DNA of 64,000 bases from Dermacentor variabilis (lineage: Eukaryota > Arthropoda > Arachnida > Ixodida > Ixodidae), in contig NC_134574.1 in NCBI RefSeq assembly GCF_050947875.1, forward strand, positions 153,426,434 to 153,490,433, given 5' to 3'. Position numbers and translations under genes: made by a program. The notes under the pieces are model-generated. The model was not told the DNA's origin, made no database searches, and was given only the letters and a program-made list of their open reading frames with translations. This document shows positions 1 through 10,117 of this stretch, in pieces (position 1 is the first letter of the stretch; every line of letters begins with the position of its first letter).

Positions 1-454
1 TCGCGCCGACGCGCTCGGGGCGCGTGAAATATCGCCTCTCGCGCTTTCCCCGCGGCTTGCTTCCTCAAGCGGGAGGCGCATAACCTCCCCCTCCTCCCCT
101 CGCGTGCCTGGTTGGACGCTCGTTCACGCGCCCGCTACAGAAATGCGTGCGCGACACGCTGAACGAGGCTGCAGCTGTTTGTCTCGTGTCCCGCCACCGA
201 AGATCGCGTGTAATCACGCCCACGCCCGTCGCGGGCCCCTAGACGACACGTATATATAGTGTCCTCGCGTTATATCGGCACTTGTTTGCGTTGTCGTTTG
301 ACCGCGGCGTCGTTTACTTACATAGCGTCTCGCCAAAAGCGGGGGGTGTGCGTACACTTTGCGTGAACCTGCGCACCTCGACCCGGAAGATTTGCCGTGA
401 CAAAACGCCACCGTTGCCGCAGCTGCCGGGATACGTTATAGTGTTCGCCTTATT

Positions 455-598
455 CGAGAGTCTTGGATTAGGGGGACACAAGCGGTTTGCGTACGCGAGA
501 ACTAGGGGCGACGCTACTGCGCATGCGCAGATTGCGACATAGGTGTGTGCGCATGCGCAGTACCGTCGCCCCCTAGTTATTGCGTACGCAAGCTCTCT
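455..598. mobile_element. Palindromic TIR element, copy 1 (MITE-like)
   Basis: Two arms face each other around a short centre. The left arm reads GTACGCGAGAACTAGGGGCG and the right arm is its near reverse complement ending GCGTACGCAAG then CTCTC. Each arm carries TGCGCATGCGCA (518-529 and 548-559). The outer ends are GAGAG and CTCTC, with ATT on both sides one base out, a possible 3-bp target duplication. The right arm lacks the outermost GGGGACGCAAGCG block seen in the related copy at 42624-42908. No ORF, so it is non-autonomous. The superfamily is uncertain; a 3-bp duplication would suit PIF/Harbinger. Confidence 0.75.
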
Positions 599-599
599 A

Positions 600-647
600 T
601 TGGCATGTCGGCCACGGCGGCCGCATTTCTATGGGGGGAAATGCGAA
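600..647 (+). mobile_element. tRNA-derived SINE (Ruka-like), left part, split by RTE
   Basis: The block GGCCACGGCGGCCGCATTTC followed by a G-run and GAAATGCGAA matches the middle of the complete SINE at 9884-10117. The tRNA-like head is missing, replaced by the palindromic element immediately upstream. The SINE continues at 1428 after the inserted RTE fragment. Confidence 0.8.
638..647 (+). repeat. Target-site duplication of RTE, left copy
   Basis: GAAATGCGAA is repeated exactly at 1428-1437. It is part of the SINE sequence, so the RTE entered the SINE here. Confidence 0.85.
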
Positions 648-1427
648 TGGGTTGGGGTGCGTTTGGCAGACATTCTCAGATCATGAACAGCAGGTTGCCA
701 TTATCCCTCAAGAGAAAAGTATATAACAGCTGTGTCTTACCAGTAGTCACGTACGGGGCAGTAACCTGGAGGCTTACGGAAAGGGTTCTACTTAAATTGA
801 GGACGACGCAACGAGCTATGCAAAGAAGAATGATAGGTGTAACGTTAAGGGATAAGAAAACAGCAGATTGGGTGAGGGAACAAACGCGAGTTACTGATAT
901 TGTGGCGACGAGCAACCACGTAGACCGGTAAAGTCTCGGGCTCTCGCAGGAGAGGAAGAACCGACACTCAGTCGTTTAGCGTAGCATACTTTTTTTTCTC
1001 CTTCGGAACGCTAGCCCGTGCCGGAGCGTGCCAGCCGCTCGAGCATCGTGTAGACGCGAGCGTCTACGTCATCTCTCGTGCGACGCCGATGCTGCTGCCC
1101 CTACAATATCTTAGTTGAAATGAAGAAAAAGAAATGGCCATGGGCAGGACATGTAATGAGGAGGGAAGATAACCGATGGTCATTAAGGGTTACGGACTGG
1201 ATTCCAAGAAAAGGGAAGCGTAGCAGAGGGCGGCAGAAAGTTAGGTGGGCGCATGAGACTAAGAAGTTTGCCTGGCAACATAAAGCCCCTGCATCTACGT
1301 GTATGGAGGGGCTTTAGGGCAACATGGCCACAATTAGTACATGACCGGGGCAGTTGGAGAAGTATGGAAGAGGCCTTTGTCCTGCAGTGGGCGTAACCAG
1401 GCTGATGATTATGATGATGATTATGAT
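648..1427 (+). pseudogene. RTE-type LINE ORF2 C-terminal fragment, 5'-truncated
   Basis: The + strand translation gives the C-terminal part of an RTE-clade ORF2: the segment around GAFGRH, the LPVVTYGA-TW block, QRAMQRRM-GVTLRDKK, then WAGHVMRREDNRW and the basic GKRSRGRQKVRW run. This region lies downstream of the reverse transcriptase catalytic core. The copy ends in a degenerate (ATG)n tail at about 1403-1427, usual for this family in ticks. It is truncated at the 5' side and interrupted by the solo LTR at 901-1105, after which the same frame resumes. Flanking 10-bp duplications show it arrived by target-primed reverse transcription. Dead copy. Confidence 0.9.
901..1105. mobile_element. 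Solo LTR inserted in the RTE fragment
   Basis: The insert begins TGTGGCGACG and ends CCCCTACA, the TG...CA form of retroviral-type LTRs. ATAT directly precedes it (897-900) and directly follows it (1106-1109). Removing the insert plus one ATAT restores the conserved RTE reading frame, so the boundaries are well supported. At 205 bp with no internal coding region it is a solo LTR, the usual product of recombination between the two LTRs. Family (Ty3/gypsy versus other) cannot be told from this alone. Confidence 0.8.
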
Positions 1428-1570
1428 GAAATGCGAAAACAGCCGTGTACTCAGATTTAGGTGCACGTTAAAGAACCCCAGGTGGTCAAAATTTTCGGAG
1501 TCCTCCACTACGGCGTGCCTCATAATCAGAAGGTGGTTTTGGCACGTAAAGCCCCACAATTTTTTCTTTT
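1428..1570 (+). mobile_element. Ruka-like SINE, right part
   Basis: Resumes at GAAATGCGAA and runs through TTTAGGTGCACGTTAAAGAA, the GGTGGTCAAAAT block, the CACTACGGCGTGCCTCATAA block and TTTTGGCACGTAAAGCCCC. This is the 3' body shared by every SINE copy here. Confidence 0.88.
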
Positions 1571-3062
1571 TATTGGCACGTGTGTATAGTTCGTGACCCC
1601 GTGTCTCGGAAGACGCGCGGCCGTTGAACTTGTCTGCGCGGGACTTCTTTGATTGTCGACTGGCACGCGTTGCCCCAACGGATAGGGCTGCTGCTCTGTA
1701 CACTATTTAGAAACATATACACCCCCTTTGGGGCTGTACATTTGTCCCGCAACTATAATCGTCGTCTGCCTTGCTTGCGTTTCCTTTCTCGAAAACTCGG
1801 CGCTCGCTAATTTCCTGTCGACAAGGCTGTGCCACGCTGATAACGTGCGAGCCGTTCGTGACTCGGAAAGTACCGGGCTCGCAGCGTCAGAGAAAGGAAA
1901 TTCGGCCAAGTCAGATGACGACTGTTGTTGTGGGACGAGCTAAACTCCAAAGTGCGTAAGTCTTTTGAAGAGCGTATGCTAATTTGCGCAATTAAGTCAT
2001 TAAGGGCGTAAATTGCACGCGGACTCTTCCGCAAGCCGAGTTAAGTTTTGTAGCCTGCACGCGGGGCAAGCTGCGTCTTGTTGCGACTTGCCCGGTACGA
2101 TGAGGACGACGTTTGTGTTGCGGGGCACACGTTTCGTTGTGATTTGCTACGCATATGTTTGCCGGGATTTATGCGAAGCGCTTCCGGACGCTCGAGCGTT
2201 AATAATATAAACCCCATACGTGGCCTATAACTAGCCGGATGTTTGCGTTTCTTCTGGCGATGGCCACATCGTTATCGAATTCGTACCAAGTGTTTTCGTC
2301 GTGCTGACATTGGTTATCAAAACGATTTAAGTCCTTCCGGTCAACGCTGTCCTTCGAGAAGGAAATAATGGGACCCTGCCTTCGCCATCGAGAACAATGC
2401 GAGTTCGTTGTCTTGGGAACTGTATGGGAACCTTTCGGGGGCCTTCGGAGGTATACTTACATGCATGATAATCGGCCTCGCCGTTTCTAAATCGATATCG
2501 TTCGGACTTTCATGACGTAAATAAATCGTTACGTCTTGTTTTTTGCAAAGCTGCGTCTTGTCACAGCGCGGCGACCTTCTCGTCTCCCGCGACGCCCACG
2601 GCCTTCGGTCACCTCCACGTCGCATAATGTACATACGTTGGTCGCAAAAAAAAAAAAAAGAAAAGAAAGAAAGAAAAAAGAAACGTAAGTGCCTGAGTAT
2701 CGCGACGTCGTAACTGTTGCCTTGGAGACTCGTGGCCCGAATAATAAAAGCTCGCTCACTTTCAATGCCTCGTGGTGCCGGTTCAGTGTTTGATGAAGGC
2801 GCAGCGCGAAGTGATTAATTTCACCTTACACGTCATCTCCGTTTACCGCGGACGATTTGCAGTTGAGGGCTCGGGCGGAATCGCGTAAAATCGCGTGTAC
2901 GGCATTTATAGACGTGATCGGGCTTTCGTATCAATGAGGTATATAATTACTGTGGTCACGCAAACAGAAAAAAAAAAAGAAAAAAAAGCTTACTCGCGTT
3001 TTGATCATGCGTGTCTGACACGAAAGAATACACACAGCTACGCGTATCGACGTTCCTATGTG
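1571..3062. other. Unassigned spacer
   Basis: No gene recognised. There is a short hairpin around CCCCTTTGGGG near 1725-1735 and A-rich tracts at about 2645-2680 and 2967-2990. Open frames here lack any family motif I know. Confidence 0.5.
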
Positions 3063-3324
3063 CTATAAGGTTTGTTCGATTCAGAAAAAGGTGTACGGCA
3101 GCTCAAACGAAAAAAGTGTAGGGGGTGCCGGGCTGCACCCACTCGCTGCAAGGTTCAAGGGTGCAGTGCACCACGGCGGCACCTTGCCTTGCACTCCGTT
3201 CAATCGAGCACGGGGGTGCAGGGCGCACTGCTGCACCTCGGGGAATCGAGGGTCTAGGTGCAGTGCACCGTGAATACGTGCAGGAGGTGCAGAGAAACTT
3301 GGCTGAATCGAATAGACCTATAGT
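3063..3324. mobile_element. GGTGCA-rich foldback element
   Basis: Outer ends form an inverted repeat: TTTGTTCGATTCAG near 3071 against CTGAATCGAATAGACC near 3303. The interior is packed with GGTGCAG and its complement in both orientations, including two GGTGCAGTGCACC-like palindromes. No coding motif. Probably a non-autonomous DNA element. Confidence 0.5.
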
Positions 3325-4305
3325 GTACTACGCGTGCCTCCTTTCACCTCTCCCTGCGAGAACGCATAACACCCGAGTGAAATCGGACCGCGATGTAGGG
3401 CGCACGTGGAGCGTCTAAGAGCTTCAAGAGCGTCAGCTCCGAGACAGCCCGCCGGTGGCAGCCCTTTAAAGGATGGAGGAGGATCGCAAGGAGGGACGGG
3501 GGCTATTCTGAGGCTACTCACGTGGATGATGGAAGCTTCGTACGCTTATGCGGCGTTCGGAGAGCACTCGCAACCAAAGTGTGCTCGCGTTCCAACTTCT
3601 CTTCGGCGGGTTCGCTTTGGGCGTGTGTCCACTTCGGCGTGTTTACTTACTTCGGCGTGTGTTTGAACGTGTATATTATACCTTGCCTTGTGCGCCTTCA
3701 CCCAGACAAGCGTTTCCGGGTGCACTTCAGTATAGGCGGAGGAGGGCATTGTGGCTGAGAGCCAAGTTCAGGCTGGCCGATTTACGATGGGTGTATGCGC
3801 ATATAGCACTGGACACGGGGCTGCTTCGGTCTGTGTAGGCGCGCGAAAGGAAAACAAATGGGCCCCGCAAGCGAAACGTGTTTGCGACCCGGTTTCGCGA
3901 GACCGACGTGTTCGCGCGCATTGCAGCTTATGTATACGACCGTGGCCTCCGAGACCGCACCGCGGCGCGCGCCTTAGAAGGTCGCGCGCCGATGCGATCT
4001 CGGAGGCGCATATGACAACCTGCGTGGAAAGTGTGTATACGCTCACCGGTTCGCGCTTGATCAGTTTTTCCCTTGATTTACGCCCAAGGTTACACCTGGA
4101 TCAGTAAAGAGTTATTATTGTTAATATTGAAACGTTGCGTTATGTCGAATTAACCTGCTGCTTAATTGACACTTCGTGTCGTGAGACTGGACCGACTAGG
4201 CAACAGAGTGTATCGCGCGCGCAACAGTTTCTCGATCTCGACTTCCCTCTTGTTGCTTCGCAACGTACTCGCTGCGAGAAGCGAAACAAAAAAAAAAAAA
4301 GCTTC
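3325..4305. other. Unassigned spacer with one inverted repeat
   Basis: No gene recognised. An imperfect inverted repeat at 3945-4009 pairs GGCCTCCGAGA with TCTCGGAGGC and includes the GCGCGCGCC/GGTCGCGCGC inner stem. A CCTCCGAGA-type hairpin also occurs near 62441. Confidence 0.45.
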
Positions 4306-4435
4306 AGTGAGTGAGTGAGTGAGTGAGTGAGTGAGTGAGTGAGTGAGTGAGTGAAAACTTTATTGCGGTTTAGTAATTGTGTTCTTCTGCGACCGGGGCG
4401 GCTGCTCTGCCCGCTGCTTCGTCCGTCCTCTGTCG
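4306..4435 (-). mobile_element. LINE 3' end with (TCAC)n tail
   Basis: On the minus strand the sequence reads CAATAAAGTTTT followed by about twelve TCAC units (4306-4354 on +). The same CAATAAAGTTTT-plus-simple-repeat layout ends the RNase-H LINEs at 55740 and 32674. Upstream sequence reads as an Ala/Arg-rich ORF2 end. Confidence 0.6.
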
Positions 4436-4439
4436 CAGT

Positions 4440-4680
4440 GGTCGGCTGCCCTCCACGGTGCAATGAGAAACCCACATTATACCACATAGCTTGGGCATGT
4501 CAACAAACTGACGTCGTCCCAATCATGTCGCACCCAAGTGCGCAGCAATGGGAGGCGCTGCCGACCGGCGACCGCTGCGAAGACCAGCTATAGGTCTAGA
4601 GCGGCGCGCGCGGCGGACAGCAGAAGCCAGCGGAACTAGCTTGAGAAAGTTGCTTGGTCAGGCCAGCTTGCGGATTTTCC
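4440..4680 (+). pseudogene. RNase-H LINE ORF2 C-terminal fragment
   Basis: The + strand encodes PTLYHIAWACQ followed by QQWEALPTGDRCEDQL. This resembles the Cys/His region and terminal E-QWEA-L block after the RNase H domain in tick I-type LINEs. A stop follows, and RARRTAEASG, the expected continuation, lies in another frame, so the copy is frameshifted. It lies back to back with the minus-strand 3' end at 4306-4435. Confidence 0.6.
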
Positions 4681-5142
4681 TTTCTTTCTTTCTTTCTTTC
4701 TTTTTTGAAGGAAAAATTCTTTTAAAGAAAGGCTGAGAGGGCTCGCTTGCGGAAGCCGATGTAGCGAAAACGTATACTATAAAACTATAGCTTATATCTC
4801 TGCAACCATACTGTACCGACGCAACTTAATTGGTATCATTGTGCAGAGGAAAATTAAGAAGCCATTACTCGACCGTTCATGTGTCGCGGGCGTAGGTGGT
4901 GCTGTTGTCGCGCGACGCATGACGCAATTGGAACTAAATTTAGCCTCGCGCGCGGCGCTCATGGAGGCGTACTATAGCTCGACAGCGTATATTCGTTTGC
5001 CCGTCGGTGCAGGAATGATCGCACCTGAGAGAGCTCACTGTGCCATAGTCAGGTGTAACTTATCAAACTTAAACCGGTGTTCATCACGAGTTGAAAGGCC
5101 GCCAGACGTGCAATATGCTACCACAATTTTATGCCAGCTCGG

Positions 5143-5144
<2 letters not shown>

Positions 5145-5175
<31 letters not shown>
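5145..5175. repeat. (CT)n microsatellite
   Basis: About fifteen CT units in an uninterrupted run. Confidence 0.95.
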
Positions 5176-5177
<2 letters not shown>

Positions 5178-5222
5178 ATCCCACCACTCCGTATAGTGTC
5201 TTCCAGCGTCCCAGTTCAGCGT

Positions 5223-5273
<51 letters not shown>
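5223..5273. repeat. (CAT)n array = (ATG)n tail of minus-strand RTE
   Basis: About sixteen CAT units. Read on the minus strand this is an (ATG)n tail directly after the RTE fragment at 5275-5826, as at 1403-1427. Confidence 0.92.
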
Positions 5274-5274
5274 G

Positions 5275-5826
5275 TCAGACTATTTTATGTCCACTGCGTC
5301 ACGAAGGTCTCTCACTGTGATCTCCTTTACCTCTGTCCTGCGCCAACCGATTCCAGCTAGCTCCTGCGAATTTCTTAATTTCATCACCCCACCTAGATCT
5401 GCCGTCTTCGACTGCGCTTCCCTTCTCTTGGCGCCCATTCTGTAACGCGAATGGTCCACCGGTTATCTAACCTACGCATTACGCGACCTGCCCAGCTCCA
5501 TTTCATTCTCTTGATGCCAACTGGAATATCGGCTATCCCTGTTTGCTCTCTGATTCACACAGCATCTCCTCCTGTCTCTTAACGTTATGCCTAACATTCG
5601 TCGTTCCATCGCTCTTTGCGCGGTCCTTAACTTGTTTTCGAGCTTCTTTGTCAGTCTCCAAGTTTCTGCCCCACATGTCAGCAGCGGTAGAATGCTCTGA
5701 TTGTACACTTTTTAACCATAACGGTAAGCTTCCAGTCAGGATCTGGCAATCTCTGCCGAATGCGCGCCAACCCATTTTTATTCTTCTGTAAATTTCACCA
5801 TGAGCGCGTTCCACTGTAACTCATAC
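5275..5826 (-). pseudogene. RTE-type LINE ORF2 C-terminal fragment
   Basis: Minus-strand translation shows ERAHGEIYRRIKMGWRAFGR, LTGSLPLWLK, LPLLTCGAETWRLTK, QRAMERRMLGITLRDR, then the M-WSWAG-like and RW-IRVT-like region towards the (ATG)n tail. The order matches the + strand copies at 648-1427 and 60850-61655. Several frameshifts break the frame, for example between the LPLWLK and LTCGAETW segments. The copy is 5'-truncated; no clear target duplication was found. Confidence 0.87.
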
Positions 5827-8644
5827 AGGCAACACAAGCAAAAATAAGCCTTTGCGACGGAAAGAGCGCAAAGAACGGGGTACGAATCCAGGAAAGGCAG
5901 TCACAGCGCCGCTTCCGTTCTGTAAATGCCGCGTACACCGACTATAGCCCGAAAGCAAAAGTCCTTAAAAGAAAAAAAAGATGTGCATGGATATTTCGTT
6001 TCTTAAGCTCTCCAGCTCTCGAGAGCGGCCGTGCGTGCAGATATAGTTCTTCCAGCGTGCTGCATCCGAGCGATCATTTGGCATCGAGAGACGCGAGGTC
6101 TATGTATCGCTCCACCGTCAAAGACAAAAAACAGTCCAAACGGGCCCGATCGAAAGAACGCGATGTGCCGCAATTCAGAGGTACTTTTTTTTTTTTTCGC
6201 GGCGAATGCACTTTACGCACGAAGCGCTCGCCATTCTCCCCATATCCTGCTTCGCCCCCCTTTTTCTCGCGGAAGATGATCCCTTCGTTCGGCGAGGCAA
6301 GTGACAGCTCGCTGCCTTCAAAGAGTTGCGCGCGCGCCTCCTCTCCCTCCCTCTCTCCCTCATTCGTCCCTCTCCCCGCATTGCGCGGACTGGGAAGCTC
6401 GCGACTTGGCTCGGCTCGGCACCGCGCCCCGCGGCGCTTGGATCATTTCCACTATTCTTCCTCCCGTCTCCTCCCCTCTCTCTCTCTTACGTCAGGCCTA
6501 GCGACGCGTGCGGAAGCCGGGAGGAGCGCGCGCGTGGCCCGTCTCTCTTTTTGGCAGCGAGCAATTGGCGCGTGCTGTACTTCGCCGTGACGTGCGCGAT
6601 CGCAAACAATGCAGCCTCTGCCCACGTTCTGTAGGAACGAGCGCCCGTCGCCGTCGCGTCGCGGATTCTCTTTGAGCCAGCGACGCCCCCCCCCCCCCCC
6701 CCCCCCCCCCCCCTGCGGCGTCTCACTCACTCGATACATTTCTGAAGGAAGAAATTGTGGGGGAGGTAGGGGGGGGGGTCATAACGCTGTATAGAGTGTT
6801 TACGTAACGCTTGAACGAGCGTTGAAGTTGTTCTTCGCGATAAATCCGGGCTGAACCATATTGTACTGCATAGATATTTGCACGAGTCTGGTCGGACCAG
6901 AGTTTGTAGGTCTGAATCCCCTCCCCGGCAAGAATTCAGCTTATTTTTTTCGCAAAGTACCGGGAGGGTGAAAATATTGTGGGAGGCGGGATCTGATAAG
7001 AGGCAAAATATTATTTCCTTAGTGTGAGCACGCAGCCTGAATTTATAATGTGGCCCGTGCAGTACGACCAACACTGTTTTTAAAGGCAAACTTCAACGAA
7101 TTTCAGTCTGGCTAAATTGGTAATAAATGAGTGGTAGTATATATTACACGAGTAAACTTTGCAAAGCTGCTAGGGCTGGTAATTGTCTAGTCTATTTGTT
7201 AGCAGCGCTCTAAATAGCGCCCAAGCAGGCGACGTGTGCGCTTGTTCGCTATAGCGGATATGACGTAAGTACAAGCACTCGTTGCCTCCGAGATTACCTG
7301 AGCGAGCCTAGGGCAGCCGCCACTGGCGCCTACAATCTCGCAGGTCATGCCGATGGGCCGCGCGCGTTCTGAGTCATGCGTCACTTCCGGGTAGCTGTGA
7401 TGGCGGCGCCTTCTTTTTTTTTCAACTTTCTGTATCAAAAACGTGTACCCTCGCGAGCTCCACTTGACGCATCCACTCGTATTTCAAACGTCAAATGTTG
7501 CACGGACGCTGCTCTCTATGTATAGGCTATCTGATAATACAGGCTTTTTACGTTGTCGACAATTTTGTTGCATCTGGCCTTTAATGACTGTAAGCTTGAA
7601 CTGGACTGATAGTCTACTCCTTCGAGCAACCCGCATTCCGCAAAATTTCGTACCTTGCATGGCCCGTAGACTTTTGTGGCTGACTACACGTGCGGCGTTG
7701 GTTGACGTCCTTCAGGGGGTATAGCTATGCTATGGGGTATAGCATCGCTGTATGCGCACTCTTTGCGAGCCAAAATGTGTCCGTCTTCGGTCGTCTCGCA
7801 TCCGTCCTACGATAGGATCATCGTCCGCCTGTTCGCGCGTGAAATCGTGCGCTGCGACCAAGACGCCGAGCGAAGGTTAGAGGAAGCTGTCGCCGTCTGT
7901 CATCTGCCGCCAAGGCGGCGAAGGCCGCTGCTTTTACGGGAAGGCCGGAGAGGCTTTCAACCGGCGACCGCGCGATTCTGAGTCATCGCCTTCAGCTGTC
8001 CGTGCCTCCTTTATGGTTTTCTGCCATCCAAATGTCTGGCTAAGCACTGCGGGCGCTACGGGAAGAGACCGATAAAAGTATCCTTTCGAAGCTTTGTTTC
8101 CGTTTACTTTGCGGCAATAGCTTCTTTATGAGACGATAGAACTAAGAAATGCAATTAGGTGTCATCAGCATTTTGTGTTCCTAGGGAAGGTCGAGCTCCG
8201 AAGGTCGAGGTTATAGTGTATACATTTTTCGAACATGGCTCCCAAAGCCGCGCGTGTCGGTACGTCGGTGTGACGTCACAGATTTCAAACTGATATCTCG
8301 TATTTGGGGCCTTGTGGCGCGGTAAAAGTTTCTGAAACTCGCTAACTTCACTCTTTGGCTCGTTTACAATACAATGTAGTTCATTTTTTTTTCGATAAAG
8401 AACGATTAACTAGATCCCCAGTAGGTGTCGTCACGATTTGACGTCACGGCGCGCTAGTGCGGGAACTTCAATGCGGCGTCGCCACCTGTCTCGTTTTTGT
8501 GTCCTTTTCTGGCTTTTTAGCGCGACTCTCGGGGTAATGCAGCGCGGTTGTGTTTTTGTACATTAGAAGGGTAATTTACTAAATGCAGCTAAACTTATCT
8601 CTTTTTAATGTCCCTTTAAATTTAGCTTAATTCTTTAGACGTTT
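5827..8644. other. Unassigned spacer, GC-rich in part
   Basis: No gene recognised. 6300-6720 is GC/CT-rich with a long C-run. Around 8100-8605 the sequence carries several GACGTCAC motifs and, on the minus strand, begins TTAAAGGGACATTAAAAAG, a form I associate with a dispersed tick repeat; only a weak second hint (near 9135) exists in this window. Confidence 0.4.
6686..6713. repeat. 28-base C homopolymer
   Basis: Uninterrupted C-run, G-run on the other strand. It could form G-quadruplex or i-motif structure; length may be unreliable in the assembly. Confidence 0.9.
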
Positions 8645-8796
8645 TACACTGTAAAATAATTTACACCCTTTTTAAAAGTTAATAAGGGTGCAAATCGGTG
8701 TACAGCTCACATCCTTACACCGCAAAAAGGTGTGAGTTGTAATAGAGATTTACACGCTTCTTCACTTTTAAAAATGTGTAAATTTATTTCAGAGTA
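8645..8796. mobile_element. Tc1/mariner-like MITE with TA duplication
   Basis: Bounded by TA at 8645-8646 and 8795-8796. The left end CACTGTAAAATAATTTACAC and the right end (reverse complement CTCTGAAATAAATTTACAC) match over more than 25 bp and both run into a TTTTAAAAGT-like stretch. The interior has paired AAGGGTGCAA/TTACACC-type blocks. No ORF. Confidence 0.7.
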
Positions 8797-9226
8797 TAGG
8801 CTGCCACCAGATGTCTTCGCAGTTGAGGCTTTGTACAGCAACAGGATTGATGTCTGAAAGGAGGTCCGGATCTGTGGAGACGGGGCCGGATTTCCCGTGA
8901 GTTACAGATTGACGTTTCGCAAACAGGAATCGACAGTGTACACTAGGCTGTGGCGACATGTGAGGTGGTGCGCGCTCCTCCGCGAAATTACTAATGTTGC
9001 ACACGCGAAGCGCGTGCGGCATAGAAATGCAAATAAGCGGCACGAGGCTTCTTTGGAAAAGTATTATTGGTCGTGCCTTCGTGATTGCTCAACGCTGATA
9101 CTTCGAAGCGACATCAAAGTGACAATTCCCTTTAAAATGAACGACCCTTACTTTCTTGGTTAAGCTCAAATATAGTGAACTCATTTGCGACACTCTGTAG
9201 CTGTGTACCTATATAATTGCGTTCTG

Positions 9227-9310
9227 AGCCCGTCGCGGTGGTTCAGGTACTGCGACGTCGTGCTGTTGAACATGAAATGAGGGTTCGGTTTCCGCGGTGG
9301 CATTTGGATG
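9227..9310 (+). mobile_element. Degenerate SINE head
   Basis: CCCGTCGCGGTGGTTCAG resembles the SINE box-A region and GGGTTCGGTTTCCGCGGTGG resembles box B plus the GGCCACGGCGG junction. The body is lost or strongly diverged. Confidence 0.4.
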
Positions 9311-9420
9311 AGGGCGGCTTGAGGAAAAAAAAAAACACACACACACCGCTCGTGGTACGAACTTCGGAAGCTCGTGGAAAGTGATCTCAGTTAATGCGGG
9401 GAATGCCATTATATAGGCCA

Positions 9421-9665
9421 CCGTCGTGGTGGCTTAGCAGCTTTGGGTGTTACGCTGCTTAGCACGGTGTCGTGGGCTGGGATCCGAAATCTCGGTCGCG
9501 GCGGCCGCATTTCGACGAGGGCGAAATGCAAAGACACCTTTGTGCCGTCATTCGTTGCACGTTAAAGATCCCCAGGTGGTCAGAAGTAATACGGAGTCCC
9601 GCCCCCACTGCGATGTGCCTCATAATGAGATCGTGGTTTTGACACGTAAAGCCCCAGATTTTAAC
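9421..9665 (+). mobile_element. Ruka-like SINE, divergent subfamily
   Basis: Head with GGTGGCTTAGCAGCTTTGG (box A-like), a weakened box B, GCGGCGGCCGCATTTCGACG, then TTCGTTGCACGTTAAAGATC, CCCAGGTGGTC and GTGGTTTTGACACGTAAAGC. It shares the TTCGTTGCACGTTAA variant with the copy at 62465, so at least two subfamilies exist here. Confidence 0.8.
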
Positions 9666-9781
9666 TCCAGCATAGGACGTCTGTCAAACGGAGGCGGACG
9701 TTTGGGACTGAAGCGCCGGCAGTCAGCTAATTGATTAAAAAAAAAAGAGAGAGAGAGAGAGCATCTGCTGGGCATTTGCGT

Positions 9782-9883
9782 TCCAAAACCACGATAAGAG
9801 GCACGCGCCGTACAGTGGCAGACACCTGATTAATTTTGACCATCTGTGGTTTCTTATAATCTGCACCCAAATTTAAGTGCGCG
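9782..9883 (-). mobile_element. Older SINE copy (3' part), split
   Basis: On the minus strand: CCAAAACCACGAT complement, the GCACGCC...CAGTGG block, AATTTTGACCATCTG and GTGCA, the 3' body of the SINE. It ends at the duplicated AAATTTAAGTGCGCG and continues at 10118. Confidence 0.75.
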
Positions 9884-10117
9884 TACCCGCCGTGGTTGCT
9901 CAGTGGCTATGGTGTTGGGCTGCTGAGCACGAGGTCGCGGGATCGAATCCTGGCCACGGCGGCCGCATTTCGATGGGGGCGAAATGCGAAAACACCCGTG
10001 TGCTTAGATTTAGGTGCACGTTAAAGAACCCCAGGTGGTCAAAATTTCCGGAGTCCTCCACTACGGCGTGCCTCATAATCAGTAAGTGGTTTTGGCACGT
10101 AAAACCCCAAATATTAT
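9884..10117 (+). mobile_element. Complete Ruka-like SINE
   Basis: This is the best copy in the window. A tRNA-like head has box A (TGGTTGCTCAGTGG) and box B (GGTCGCGGGATCGAATCC), the RNA polymerase III internal promoter. Then come GGCCACGGCGGCCGCATTTC, GAAATGCGAAAACACCCGTG, TTTAGGTGCACGTTAAAGAA, CCCAGGTGGTCAAAATTTCC, the TCCTCCACTACGGCGTGCC block and TTTTGGCACGTAAAACCCC. The 15-bp string AAATTTAAGTGCGCG flanks it exactly at 9869-9883 and 10118-10132. Such elements are moved by LINE machinery. The tRNA-like head is not a functional tRNA: the acceptor half is missing. Confidence 0.92.

Noticed and set aside
5223..5273. CRISPR-like regular repeat array
   Set aside because: Trinucleotide microsatellite with no spacers; none of the other arrays have spacers either.
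4841..5320. 159-codon open frame with poly-Ser/Leu and poly-His runs
   Set aside because: It is made by the (CT)n and (CAT)n arrays, the latter being the tail of a minus-strand RTE.
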